Source: a virus
Strand: one strand, 5' to 3'
Length of the DNA: 49,820 nt
Virus record (IMG/VR): IMGVR_UViG_3300025467_000025
Span: 1-49,820 of that record
Of this stretch, positions 23,742-44,326 are shown piece after piece (the stretch's first letter is position 1; every line of letters starts with the position of its first letter). Under the pieces are notes generated by a model, which made no database searches, was not told where the DNA came from, and was given only the letters and a program-made list of their open reading frames with translations. Made by a program: the position numbers and the translations under genes.

Positions 23742-26700
23742 TTATGCCCAAGTACCAACTGAAGTATCAGCACCTGCTGCACTTATTGGGTAAATTTCCA
23801 TTATTGCACCTGCCTGGATATAAGAGCTAGATCCTGGAGTCGATGTACTTAATCCAAAATATGGAATCAGGGTTCCTCCAGTTGTACAATCGAGATTCCC
23901 ATCGATAATGATGCTATAATACTGCGAACCTGATGTAGTATTTGCAATCGTAACACCTGTAGCAAATCCAGAAGTAATATGGTTACTCATTTGATATGTT
24001 TGTGTAGGAGTAGTCTGTGATGAGTTGCCGCATGGGTTAACCCAATAAGTATTTTGAGCTAATACTGCTGTTCCTCCAACTGCAAATTGAGGAGCACTTG
24101 TTAACCTACTGCTATTTGAAAGATATACAGTATATAATATACGGTAATAGTATCTTAATCCACTGCTTATAGTAACTCCCTTACCAAGTAAACTCTGAAC
24201 AGATGCTTGGTTAGTTAATGTATGATTAGCATTTAAAACAAACACTTGTGGATTTTTTACAATGCCGCGTTCTGCATTGTTCGAAGTAAAGTATAAAACC
24301 TTGCCATCAAATTCTGCTGCGCCTTCTACTGCGGTACTTAGATTTGTTCCTGTTTGGAATGTTAATGGAGCAACACTTGCTGTACCTGCTGCTAAAGTTA
24401 ATGAGCCCGGCATTGTTACAGCACTCGGTAAACTTAATGTTACTGCACCCGTGCTTGCCGAAACAGCGATTTGATTTGCTGTACCAGTTAAACTTGTTAC
24501 CGCAGTTTGTATTGGAGTAAATCCTAATGCTGATGTAACTTGGCTTGATGTTAATGTTCCACCGTACGTACCTGTAATAGTTGAAGCAGTACCGCTTACA
24601 TTACCTGTAACATTACCTGTTAGCGCACCTGTGAATGTTGTGGCACTTACACTTGTTAATCCAGCTAATGTAGTAGAAGTTCCGCCTAATGAAATTGATG
24701 TAGTACCAATTGTTACTGAACTATTTGTTAATTTGTTATTAGCAATACTTCCAGCTAACATTGTATTAGTAACAGTTCCGGTGTCAGACGAAGTAATAAT
24801 GCCAGTTACTGCACCAGTTAATGAGCTATTGATACTTGTAACCCCGGTATTAGTAATAGTAACTGCACCGGTTCCTGAACTTACATTAATACCAGTTCCT
24901 GCAACCGCACTTGTAACACCGGCATTTGTTAATGTAATAGTTCCGCCTAAAGAAACAGTTCCTCCACCACTCATTCCGGTGCCTGCTGTAACTGTAACTG
25001 AACTATTTGTTAATTTGTTATTAGCAATACTTCCGGCTAACATAGTGTTAGTAACAGTTCCAGTATCGGTTGTATAAACACCGTTAGTTACTGTACCTGC
25101 ATTACCTGTAATAGAACCTGTAATAGTTGAACTGAATGTCTTAGTACCTGCAATAGTTTGTGTGCCACTTAATAGCATAACTGCTGTGTTATCTACTGCA
25201 ATCGTAATAGCACCTGAACCATTGTAACTTGTACCAGTTAATCCTGTGCCAATTGTTAATGTGTATGGATTAGCGGCTGTAATTGTAATATCCGCTGAAC
25301 CATTAAATGCTATACCGTTGATGTTACGACTAGTTGCTAATATAGTTGCAGTTCCAGCATTACCATCGATACTAACTCCCGAAAGACTTAACGCCCCGCT
25401 AGCTCTATTAAATGGTACACTAGTTGATCCTAAGTATACGCTCGAGTAAACAGTAGGCGCACCGGATAATTTGCTGTATGATAAGCTAGTTAACCAAGTT
25501 GGATCTGCATACGAACTAGATGTGTAAACACCGTTAGTCACTGTACCTGCATTACCACTTACATTGCCTGTAACATTACCTACAAATGCAGTCGATGTGA
25601 CACTAGTTAAACCTGCAATAGTTGTTACGGTATTACCTAATGTTATGTCAGTGGATCCGATTGTAACTTTGCTATTTGCAAGCATTGTGTTAGTTACTGA
25701 ACCTGTTGTTAATACGCTAGTAACATCGGATGTTTGTAATGTAATTGCTCCGGTTCTAGTATTGAAACTAGTAACATTTGCACCTGACGGGATTCGTTGC
25801 CATACAGTTCCACTATAAATGACAAAGTCACCAACATTAAATGTAATATTTCCATGACCGAAATTATGAGTACCTGCGGTAGTTACAACATATTCGTAAC
25901 CTTGAGTACCTGTTCCGTCAGCTAGACTTGGACTATTTGCAGTTGCATCCCATGTACCTTGGTAATTAACACCACCTAATAAACTTGGAGGAATTTGGCT
26001 TGTTGTTAAATAACCGCCAGTTAATGTAGCAATGTTAGTTACTGCACCTGCTTGTCCATTTACACTTAGTACGCCAGTGTTGTTTAATGTTACTGATCCA
26101 CCTAGTGCTAACGACCCGCCACCACTTAATCCAGTGCCGGCAGTAATAGTCATGGTAGCACCGGTAATTTTACTTGATGCTAAATCAGTGATCCAAGATG
26201 GATTTGAATATAAATTGGTTGTATAAACACCATTAGTTACTGTGGCTGCGTTTCCTGTAATCGATCCGCTGATTGGATTACTTACTGTTAAGTTTGTTAA
26301 TGTTCCTACTGTTTGTAAATTTGAATTAATTACAGTTGAATTTAATGTAGTTCCGGTTAATGTTCCTGCCGCTGCGGTTACTGTTCCACTTGCACCTAAA
26401 TTAACTTGTGTACCATTTATCGTTACATATGGATTTGCTATTTTATTATTAGAAATACTTCCAGCTAACATTGCATTAGTAACAGAGCCGGTATCAGTTG
26501 TATAAACGCCGTTAGTTACTGTACCTGCATTACCTGTAATAGAACCTGTAATTGTATTTGTAACAGTTAAGTTAGTTAATGTTCCTACACTTGTTAAACT
26601 TGAATTAACAATACTTGAATTTAGTGTAGTTCCAGTTAAAGTATTTGCACTTGCTGTTACAGTACCGGATCCACCTAAGTTTATAGTAGTTCCATTAATT

Positions 26701-29700
26701 GTTATGCCAGTGTTTAATAGTTTATCATTGCTAATATTTCCAGCTAGCATTGTGTTAGTAACAGTTCCAGTGTCGGATGTATAAACAAGTGTAGTTGGTT
26801 TGTTGCTAATACTGCCCCAAGTTAACTGACTAGTAGTTGCATAGTTTGCATCATTAGTAAACGATGAAACTGCGGTAGGAGCACCCGTAATTTTTGTATA
26901 TGCTAAACTAGCAATCCAGTTTGGATTACTGTAAGATCCGGTTGTATATACACCGTTTGTTACAGTAGTTGCATTGTCTGCAGATGTAGCATTTGCAACA
27001 TATCCAGTAATTTTAGAACCTGCTAATGATGCGAGCCAATTTGGATTATTGTATGTTCCCGAAGTATACACACCATTAGTAACTGTACCAGCATTACCAC
27101 TTACATTGCCAGTAACATTACCAGTTAAGTTTCCTGTTACATTACCAGTTAATGTGCCATGTAAAGTTGCAGCGGTTACATCACCAACGACATTTAAACC
27201 TGTGTCACTTAATGTAGCGCGAATGTTGCTTAGGAGCGTACCGCCGGTGTGGAACGCGATAGTTTTTGTTGCAGTTGCAGTACCGATTGTTAAATTGCCG
27301 TCGCTGTTATATAAGTATGCATCATTTGCACCACTAACAGTCCATCCAACGCTAGTTCCGTTATAGGTACTACTATTAATACCCATATCTATAAAATGAG
27401 TTCCGTCTGTTCCTAAATCATTTTCTGCTACAAAATCTGATGATGCATTTGTTCCATTGCTGTGATTTTGTTGTACTAATTGAACATAAGAATTTACATT
27501 AGCATCGATTTGTAAATCTGAATTAGGATAATCTATACCTTCGTATGCTGTGCCTAAATGTGCTGTTCCTGCAACTCGTATGTTACCACTTAATGTAGCA
27601 TTGGTTGCTGTTAATTGTTGGGTGTTAATTCCCGAACCATCTGTATCCCACCAATCGTTAGATAAACTGTAAAGAATTGAACGAGCAAAACTTCCTGTTC
27701 CTAATATAATACCACCACCATCTATTTGACTCGACAATGTAGCATTACTTGCTAGATAAAGGATCTTACCATTAATACTTGCACTAGTATTGATAGTTTG
27801 TGTTCCATTAACTGTTAAGTTGTTTACTGTTAAATTATTAAAAGTTGGATTAGAGGATGTATCGATATTCTGTGGTAAACTTAATGTTAAATTCTTACCA
27901 CCTGCATCTGTTACATAAACTTGCGCTTGTGTACCATAGACATTTTGCACACCGGTTGCATTTAATGTAATGGCACCGGTAGTAGTATTTTGTTGTAATC
28001 CAGTTCCTGCGGTAATCGAAGTAACAATATTTCCAGTGATTTGTCCGGAAGTAATTGATCCAGTCCACGCGCTAGTTTGTCTTGTACTATCTGGGAATGT
28101 AATACCTCCAGTACCGCCACTTGTTGTTGCTAAGAATTTAATTCCGCTAGTATCAAATGTAAGTGTATTTGATTGTATTGTGTTTGTTCCGGTCGGAGTC
28201 AATGAAAATACTACCTTACTACCTTTAGCAGTATCAGTATAATTTTCTGTCGCTTGAATATCTATACGACCTATACCTAATGTGTTAAATCCAGTTGCTC
28301 CGTAACCATTACCGGCTAGTCTTATCATCACATCGCCGCTTTGTGTAGCAGTAGGGGTATCGAGTGTACCTCGTGCCATTCTTCCTGCAAGCACATTGTA
28401 TGCACCGGTACCAAAACTATCAGATACTAATCTACATGGATTTCCATCCTGATTGATCCAATGTGTCATTGTTCCTGCATTATTCAACGGAACTGTGTTA
28501 ACTAATGCTGATGTACCAAATACAGTTAATGGACTAGCGTTTGGTCCGAAGTCTGTAGATAAGACGTTAAGATTACCGCTGTTAATTTGTGTGCTTCTAT
28601 TGATAACAAACTTACCAGTAGCGCCAGTTGTTCCCAGTAATAAATCTTGTGAAGTATCTACTAGCCCAATTTTATTATTAGAGAATAAGAAGTTACCAAC
28701 TTGTAATCCAGCACCACCTTCAACATATAAATTACCATCGCGAGCACCGATTGCTAAGTCTACTCCTAATGTTTCGTCAAGTACATAAAGCGTACCGGTA
28801 CCTAACCATAATTCTTTAAATCGTTGTGCCGGGCTACCTAATCTCCAAATGTTAGTAGTATATGGTAGGATGTCACTATGCGGAACAATGTTACCACTTG
28901 CTCCCGCATTTAATGTGATATCGGTATTGTCTAGTGTTTTGATACTTAATCCCGCATTAACAATTTGTCGAGCGGTTGTTATTATTGTTCCGCTTGCAGG
29001 TTCTGTAGTTCCGAAATCTGTATTAACAATCACATAAGTTGCATATGTATTTGATCCAACAAATACAACAGTACTGTTTACGGGAATACCTGCACCAGCA
29101 ATGATATCATTAATTTGTAATATAGGAGAAGGAGTAGTTGTAAATGAATATACCGTCCACGGTGCCGAGATACCATTAGTAATACCATATGCCCCAGTTG
29201 TTAATGGAGTAGTTGAACTGTGAGCTATAACTTCTGCAAGTACTAAATTAGCAATATTTGCAATAATTGTACTAGTACCGGAAATTAATGTACCAACTGG
29301 AATCTTAATACTATTAGTTGATAACGAGCCAGTTCCGTTGGGTAAAATAACAATATCACCATTAACATCGTGTCCGGTAATAGTTTGGTCACTTATTGTT
29401 AAGTTTCCTAATTGATTGATACTTGCACTTACTGTTCCATCGCCCGAAATAACTAAGCCAGTGCCGATTTTAATACCACCTAATACACTCGACGAAGCAA
29501 TTGGTAATGTATAAGCGTTCAATGCCGATAATCGTCCATCACCGTCGATAGTTAAATTGTTTCCTACAATAATTCCGCCTAATTCACTCGGACCAGCTTT
29601 AGGTAAAGTATATTCTAATTCTGGAGCAGCATCAACCCATGTCGAATCAAACCAAACATACAGTCTGCCCGAAACAGGATCGTACCATAATTCACCGGTT

Positions 29701-29954
29701 GTTGGACTTGTTGGAGCAGTTGTTGAAGTATTAATTAATGAAGTACCTTCGGGAATAGTTATTGTATTCCAGAATAAATTAGTACCATCATTAGTAAGGT
29801 ATTCTCCGATATGTCCAGTTGGTGTTGGAATTACTCCTTGTAGGTTTCCATACAGTTCTTGAAAATTAGCATTTATTTTTATAAATGCGGTTCGTAATGG
29901 ATCTCCGCTTCGATCATTTGCTGTTTGTCCAATATTGATTAATTGCTTCGTCAT
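23742..29954 (-). CDS. Very long tail-fibre/adhesin with repeats
   Basis: 2070 residues. The N-terminal module (LINIGQTANDRSGDPLRTAF, KINANFQELYG) matches the other fibres. The centre is built from imperfect repeats: at least six copies of TVTNGVYT, with GNVTGNxTGN strings and NxKLxNSxVT units. The C-terminal ~250 residues differ: AAEFDGKVLYFTSNNAERGI then a Cys-containing beta region, possibly the receptor-binding tip. Residue content is dominated by Gly, Thr, Asn, Ser, Val. No late element precedes it, so it probably depends on read-through from the promoter before the 3853-residue gene, only 2 nt upstream. Confidence 0.9.
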   Translation of the reverse strand: MTKQLINIGQTANDRSGDPLRTAFIKINANFQELYGNLQGVIPTPTGHIGEYLTNDGTNLFWNTITIPEGTSLINTSTTAPTSPTTGELWYDPVSGRLYVWFDSTWVDAAPELEYTLPKAGPSELGGIIVGNNLTIDGDGRLSALNAYTLPIASSSVLGGIKIGTGLVISGDGTVSASINQLGNLTISDQTITGHDVNGDIVILPNGTGSLSTNSIKIPVGTLISGTSTIIANIANLVLAEVIAHSSTTPLTTGAYGITNGISAPWTVYSFTTTPSPILQINDIIAGAGIPVNSTVVFVGSNTYATYVIVNTDFGTTEPASGTIITTARQIVNAGLSIKTLDNTDITLNAGASGNIVPHSDILPYTTNIWRLGSPAQRFKELWLGTGTLYVLDETLGVDLAIGARDGNLYVEGGAGLQVGNFLFSNNKIGLVDTSQDLLLGTTGATGKFVINRSTQINSGNLNVLSTDFGPNASPLTVFGTSALVNTVPLNNAGTMTHWINQDGNPCRLVSDSFGTGAYNVLAGRMARGTLDTPTATQSGDVMIRLAGNGYGATGFNTLGIGRIDIQATENYTDTAKGSKVVFSLTPTGTNTIQSNTLTFDTSGIKFLATTSGGTGGITFPDSTRQTSAWTGSITSGQITGNIVTSITAGTGLQQNTTTGAITLNATGVQNVYGTQAQVYVTDAGGKNLTLSLPQNIDTSSNPTFNNLTVNNLTVNGTQTINTSASINGKILYLASNATLSSQIDGGGIILGTGSFARSILYSLSNDWWDTDGSGINTQQLTATNATLSGNIRVAGTAHLGTAYEGIDYPNSDLQIDANVNSYVQLVQQNHSNGTNASSDFVAENDLGTDGTHFIDMGINSSTYNGTSVGWTVSGANDAYLYNSDGNLTIGTATATKTIAFHTGGTLLSNIRATLSDTGLNVVGDVTAATLHGTLTGNVTGNLTGNVTGNVSGNAGTVTNGVYTSGTYNNPNWLASLAGSKITGYVANATSADNATTVTNGVYTTGSYSNPNWIASLAYTKITGAPTAVSSFTNDANYATTSQLTWGSISNKPTTLVYTSDTGTVTNTMLAGNISNDKLLNTGITINGTTINLGGSGTVTASANTLTGTTLNSSIVNSSLTSVGTLTNLTVTNTITGSITGNAGTVTNGVYTTDTGSVTNAMLAGSISNNKIANPYVTINGTQVNLGASGTVTAAAGTLTGTTLNSTVINSNLQTVGTLTNLTVSNPISGSITGNAATVTNGVYTTNLYSNPSWITDLASSKITGATMTITAGTGLSGGGSLALGGSVTLNNTGVLSVNGQAGAVTNIATLTGGYLTTSQIPPSLLGGVNYQGTWDATANSPSLADGTGTQGYEYVVTTAGTHNFGHGNITFNVGDFVIYSGTVWQRIPSGANVTSFNTRTGAITLQTSDVTSVLTTGSVTNTMLANSKVTIGSTDITLGNTVTTIAGLTSVTSTAFVGNVTGNVSGNAGTVTNGVYTSSSYADPTWLTSLSYSKLSGAPTVYSSVYLGSTSVPFNRASGALSLSGVSIDGNAGTATILATSRNINGIAFNGSADITITAANPYTLTIGTGLTGTSYNGSGAITIAVDNTAVMLLSGTQTIAGTKTFSSTITGSITGNAGTVTNGVYTTDTGTVTNTMLAGSIANNKLTNSSVTVTAGTGMSGGGTVSLGGTITLTNAGVTSAVAGTGINVSSGTGAVTITNTGVTSINSSLTGAVTGIITSSDTGTVTNTMLAGSIANNKLTNSSVTIGTTSISLGGTSTTLAGLTSVSATTFTGALTGNVTGNVSGTASTITGTYGGTLTSSQVTSALGFTPIQTAVTSLTGTANQIAVSASTGAVTLSLPSAVTMPGSLTLAAGTASVAPLTFQTGTNLSTAVEGAAEFDGKVLYFTSNNAERGIVKNPQVFVLNANHTLTNQASVQSLLGKGVTISSGLRYYYRILYTVYLSNSSRLTSAPQFAVGGTAVLAQNTYWVNPCGNSSQTTPTQTYQMSNHITSGFATGVTIANTTSGSQYYSIIIDGNLDCTTGGTLIPYFGLSTSTPGSSSYIQAGAIMEIYPISAAGADTSVGTWA
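25068..27100. repeat. Coding repeats of the 2070-residue fibre
   Basis: Imperfect repeats encoding six copies of TVTNGVYT and adjacent GNVTGN strings. At DNA level, blocks such as the one around 25068-25104 recur near 26496-26530 and 27063-27094 with few changes. The repeats stay in frame and are part of the protein, not an RNA or CRISPR array. Confidence 0.8.
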
Positions 29955-29956
29955 TC

Positions 29957-41566
<11,610 letters not shown>

Positions 41567-41590
41567 TTATAATCTTAATGTAAATATATT

Positions 41591-41881
41591 GTGTTCATCG
41601 GTACTGAATTTATTATCACTTATCATGAAAGATTAAGTAAGTTAGGAAATATTCACACCTACAAAAGAAAGACAACGATAGTTAATTTAAGATGCGATTC
41701 GTGTGGAGAATTGTTTCAGAGAACTAAAGGATCAATGGATCATAATCGGCTGAACAACAATTTTTATCATGTGTGTAATAATTGTGATGCAAAGAGATTT
41801 GCACAAGAAAAAGGGGTTGAACAGCGACATATATGGGATATGCCAGTTTCAAGTCTTAAGAGAATTGGACACTATAAATAA
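41591..41881 (+). CDS. Small zinc-ribbon-like protein
   Basis: 96 residues. Two CxxC pairs, CDSCG (~35-39) and CNNCD (~62-66), 24 residues apart, indicate a zinc ribbon; GSMD and RFAQEKGVEQRHIWDMP are conserved in similar small proteins of T4-like marine phages that I recall as hypothetical. The start used is GTG at 41591, without a good ribosome site, so the true start is uncertain. The end (TATAAATAA) doubles as the late promoter of the next gene. It could bind nucleic acid or a protein partner; no role is established. Confidence 0.75.
   Translation: MFIGTEFIITYHERLSKLGNIHTYKRKTTIVNLRCDSCGELFQRTKGSMDHNRLNNNFYHVCNNCDAKRFAQEKGVEQRHIWDMPVSSLKRIGHYK
41873..41880 (+). promoter_or_regulatory. 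Perfect T4 late promoter element TATAAATA
   Basis: Plus-strand TATAAATA ending 21 nt before the ATG at 41902; the zinc-ribbon stop TAA (41879-41881) is part of it. Predicted RNA starts just before the AAAGGAG ribosome site. Confidence 0.75.
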
Positions 41882-41901
41882 CCTACAAAAGGAGAACAAA
41901 A

Positions 41902-42150
41902 ATGTTTGGATTTTTTAAGAAGCTCTTTGGTATTAAACCTGCAGAAGAGTCTGTTAGTAAAGTCGAAGTATCAGAGTCGGTTACGATTACCTTAGGAGAT
42001 TCTGATATTGTTGTTTCTAAACCAGCTGCACCTAAAAAGGCTAAGGTTACTAGAGAAAAGAAAGTTAGAGAAAAGCCTGCGCCAAAGGCAAAGAAGGTTG
42101 TTGAAAAACCTACTGCTAAGAAGCGTGGACGTCCTGCAAAGACAAAGTAA
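41902..42150 (+). CDS. Small basic protein with AT-hook
   Basis: 82 residues. An N-terminal segment MFGFFKKLFGIKP (amphipathic) is followed by an acidic/Ser-rich middle and a Lys/Ala/Pro-rich C-terminal half ending KKRGRPAKTK, an AT-hook core (RGRP), and like histone H1 tails. It should bind AT-rich DNA through the minor groove. It has a perfect late promoter element, a strong AAGGAG ribosome site and its own terminator, so it looks like an abundantly made late protein; packaging with DNA or host-nucleoid effects are possible. Confidence 0.85.
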   Translation: MFGFFKKLFGIKPAEESVSKVEVSESVTITLGDSDIVVSKPAAPKKAKVTREKKVREKPAPKAKKVVEKPTAKKRGRPAKTK

Positions 42151-42180
42151 AATAAAAGGGCTGTTTAGCCCTTTTATTAT
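42151..42180. terminator. Bidirectional terminator
   Basis: A 12-bp stem (42151-42162 with 42167-42178) with a 4-nt loop; A-rich on the left and T-rich on the right, so it can end the AT-hook gene and the convergent minus-strand gene whose stop is at 42177. Confidence 0.85.
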
Positions 42181-42401
42181 GATAGTTGATGTATTATAAA
42201 TTGATTTTTATCTGCGTAAATAGTACATGACAGCAATTGAGTATCGATTCTAAACCATGCTGTTCCAATATACGCCTTTTTAAACCATATTCGTTTATTA
42301 CTATACCAACATCTTCTCGGCCAGAAACAAAATGTTAGTTTTGCCGACCAATCTACATTCTTAATTTCAAAAGGAAAAAAGGTTGTTACATCGTAACCCA
42401 T
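42177..42401 (-). CDS. Conserved small phage hypothetical protein
   Basis: 74 residues, rich in Trp, Phe, Tyr and Cys (KLTFCFWPRRCW, FKKAYIGTAWFRID). I recall the FWPRRCW-type signature from small unnamed proteins of marine T4-like phages. An AAAGGAATG ribosome site precedes the ATG, which forms TAATG with the stop of the preceding 53-residue gene. No signal peptide is visible. Function unknown. Confidence 0.75.
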   Translation of the reverse strand: MGYDVTTFFPFEIKNVDWSAKLTFCFWPRRCWYSNKRIWFKKAYIGTAWFRIDTQLLSCTIYADKNQFIIHQLS

Positions 42402-42562
42402 TACATTCCTTTTAACATTAGTATTACCATTCCAGCAACGCTATTATCAGGAATAGCACGTGGTTCAATTAGATAGAGAATACCAATTGGTGTAGATACT
42501 ACAATTAAGAATAATACAACAAAGAATGTTAGAGATTTAATAACCTCTGCTATCACTTTCAT
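42401..42562 (-). CDS. 53-residue single-span membrane protein
   Basis: The frame from ATG 42562 to TAA 42401 encodes MKVIAEVIKSLTFFVVLFLI-VVSTPIGILYL, one clear transmembrane segment (residues ~9-31), then a short polar part ending LKGM. Its stop overlaps the start of the 74-residue gene (TAATG), and a TTGACT-N16-TATAAT promoter lies just upstream (42590-42617). Coupling and promoter support it as a real gene in spite of its size. Function unknown. Confidence 0.75.
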   Translation of the reverse strand: MKVIAEVIKSLTFFVVLFLIVVSTPIGILYLIEPRAIPDNSVAGMVILMLKGM

Positions 42563-42589
42563 AGAATATGTTTAGTAAGTTAAAATTGT

Positions 42590-42617
42590 ATTATAACATA
42601 CATAGAGTTAAAGTCAA
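42590..42617 (-). promoter_or_regulatory. Sigma70-type promoter for the 53-residue gene
   Basis: Minus-strand TTGACT (42617-42612), 16 nt, TATAAT (42595-42590), 27 nt before the ATG at 42562. Confidence 0.75.
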
Positions 42618-42662
42618 TATGTATTTTTGTATTCGACATTCATCAAAAGAATAAATAATAAC

Positions 42663-43298
42663 ATGAAATACTATGTATATAAATTATTAGATCCTCGTTC
42701 AAATCAACCTTTTTATATTGGCAAAGGTTCTGGTACTAGAGCATGGACTCACAACAATTTTAAAGATGGAAATAAAAATCCTTACAAAGATGAATATATT
42801 AAAGATTTACATCGACACGGATTAGAACCGATTGTTGATATTGTACAGTATTTTGATATAGAAAGTGATGCTTATGATTATGAAGAACACCTTACAGAAT
42901 CTATAGGTCTAAAAAATCTTACCAATATTGTAGTTGGAGCTCGCCCCCCGAGTCGGCAAGGATGGAAACCTTCAACATCTACTCTTGAAAAAAGAAGCAG
43001 AGGACTTAAAGGTATTCCGCGAACTGACGAATGGCGACATAATCTGTCATTATCAAAACAAGGCGATAATAATCCAATGTACGGAAAAAAGAAACCGTGT
43101 ACAAAAGAGAGAAAGCTCGCCATATTAGAAGGAAAAAATCGAGATAATTACGATTTGTATAAAACTGCTATCAAGTTAATGGATAATGGTAAATCAGCAG
43201 ATAATGTTAGTAAAGAGTTAGGAATCGGAAGAGGAGTGTGTTTCCGACTCAAGAATCGAACTCACGGGATTTTTCAAGCCTTTCCAGAACTCATATAA
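42663..43298 (+). CDS. GIY-YIG endonuclease with NUMOD-type DNA-binding region
   Basis: The start is set at 42663 (MKYYVYKLLDP), 12 codons after an upstream ATG, because the family begins here. 211 residues. VYKLLD (5-10) and FYIGKG (17-22) form the GIY-YIG core; RHG and E residues follow as in the nuclease fold. The middle (GLKGIPRTDEWRHNLSLSKQ, NNPMYGKK) carries NUMOD3-like repeats and the end (SADNVSKELGIGRG) a helix-turn-helix. This is the layout of a free-standing T4 Seg-type homing endonuclease. Its 3' end overlaps the 3' end of uvdE by 81 bp. Confidence 0.9.
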   Translation: MKYYVYKLLDPRSNQPFYIGKGSGTRAWTHNNFKDGNKNPYKDEYIKDLHRHGLEPIVDIVQYFDIESDAYDYEEHLTESIGLKNLTNIVVGARPPSRQGWKPSTSTLEKRSRGLKGIPRTDEWRHNLSLSKQGDNNPMYGKKKPCTKERKLAILEGKNRDNYDLYKTAIKLMDNGKSADNVSKELGIGRGVCFRLKNRTHGIFQAFPELI

Positions 43299-44291
43299 TG
43301 AGAAACTTGCAAGATTTTTTGCTTTCGCTTCGACCATTATATCTGCCCAATCTACATGCTGAAGTGCCCATTCGTTAGATTCACGGTTCCACATAAAATC
43401 AGAATGAGCTCGTAATTTTTGTTTATTGATTCCTAATTCTATCAACTTATCTCGATCAGGAAGACTAGATGGGTAGTGAGATGAAACTAATTCTTCACGA
43501 CTAACTGAATAATGACAAGTTGGCCTAACCCCACGCCAACTATCAATAACTCTTGCTACTCGATCATCGTTAAGACTAATATATTCTCCTTCGCGAACAA
43601 AGTGATGATGAATATCAAGCACAATAGGTACAAAATCGCTAAGGCTGAGACAATCGTCCAAACCATGTGAATTCTCCTCGTTTTCGATTGTTAAACAGTT
43701 TCTAGCCTCGGGACTAAGTTTTTTATATGCCTTACGAATACCGTCGGGGCCTTGTCTACCGGAGATATGAACGTTAATTTTAAAATCCTGGAATGTTTTA
43801 CCGTAGCCCATCCATCTAGCCATGTCTACATGATATTCGAATTCTTCTATAGAACGTTTGACAATATCATCATTGTCTGATGCCATAACACAAAACTGCC
43901 CAGGATGAAAAGACAAACGGACATTACAATTGCGGCTAATAACTCCAATTTCGTGAAAATGCCGAGCCGCGTACTCTTGTACATCTGGTTGATTATAGAA
44001 ATACTTAAAGTCATCGTGAGTATAGACAGGTAATAAGTCGCTGCTAATCCGCACCATTCGAAGATGTTCATCTAATTCTCCTACTCGCTGTACTAATTTG
44101 CGAGTTGCTTCGATGTTCTGTTTCATTAAGGACCATAATTTGTCCTCGGCAACCGAACGAGATTGCCTCTTAAGCCAGGCAACTGTGGTAGTACCTGTAT
44201 TATACTTTTTACAGTCGTCTGTGGGTTTAATTCCGTCGACCTGTCCGGCATGATCGATCCATTTACAAGCAAAGCCAATTTTGTTAGTCAT
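43218..44291 (-). CDS. uvsE: UV damage endonuclease (UvdE/UvsE-like)
   Basis: 357 residues. The TIM-barrel UvdE signatures are visible: IGFACKW at the start, VRISSDLLPVYTHD (~79-92), LSFHPGQFCVMASDN (~125-139), INVHISGR (~173-180), LTIENEE (~197-203) and VLDIHHHF (~220-227), which carry the metal-binding His/Glu/Asp. It nicks 5' of UV photoproducts to start repair. The C-terminal ~27 residues, rich in Ser, overlap the GIY-YIG gene and look unlike the family, so the tail may be acquired. Own promoter at 44298-44326. Confidence 0.92.
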   Translation of the reverse strand: MTNKIGFACKWIDHAGQVDGIKPTDDCKKYNTGTTTVAWLKRQSRSVAEDKLWSLMKQNIEATRKLVQRVGELDEHLRMVRISSDLLPVYTHDDFKYFYNQPDVQEYAARHFHEIGVISRNCNVRLSFHPGQFCVMASDNDDIVKRSIEEFEYHVDMARWMGYGKTFQDFKINVHISGRQGPDGIRKAYKKLSPEARNCLTIENEENSHGLDDCLSLSDFVPIVLDIHHHFVREGEYISLNDDRVARVIDSWRGVRPTCHYSVSREELVSSHYPSSLPDRDKLIELGINKQKLRAHSDFMWNRESNEWALQHVDWADIMVEAKAKNLASFSLYEFWKGLKNPVSSILESETHSSSDS

Positions 44292-44297
44292 GCGTAT

Positions 44298-44326
44298 ATT
44301 ATAGTGTAATTTTGTAATAATGTCAA
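44298..44326 (-). promoter_or_regulatory. Perfect consensus sigma70 promoter for uvdE
   Basis: Minus-strand TTGACA (44326-44321), 17 nt, TATAAT (44303-44298), only 6 nt before the uvdE ATG (44291), so the mRNA would be nearly leaderless. The stop codon TGA of queD lies inside the -35 hexamer. Confidence 0.8.

Noticed and set aside
24631-25077. 148-codon plus-strand open frame, with similar ones along 24-29 kb
   Set aside because: Antisense to the fibre repeats, hydrophobic Val/Pro repeats produced by the complement of Gly/Thr/Asn codons; no start signal.
25068-27100. Spaced repeats resembling a CRISPR array
   Set aside because: Units are in one reading frame, differ in length and encode a protein repeat; no spacer-like unique segments of equal length.
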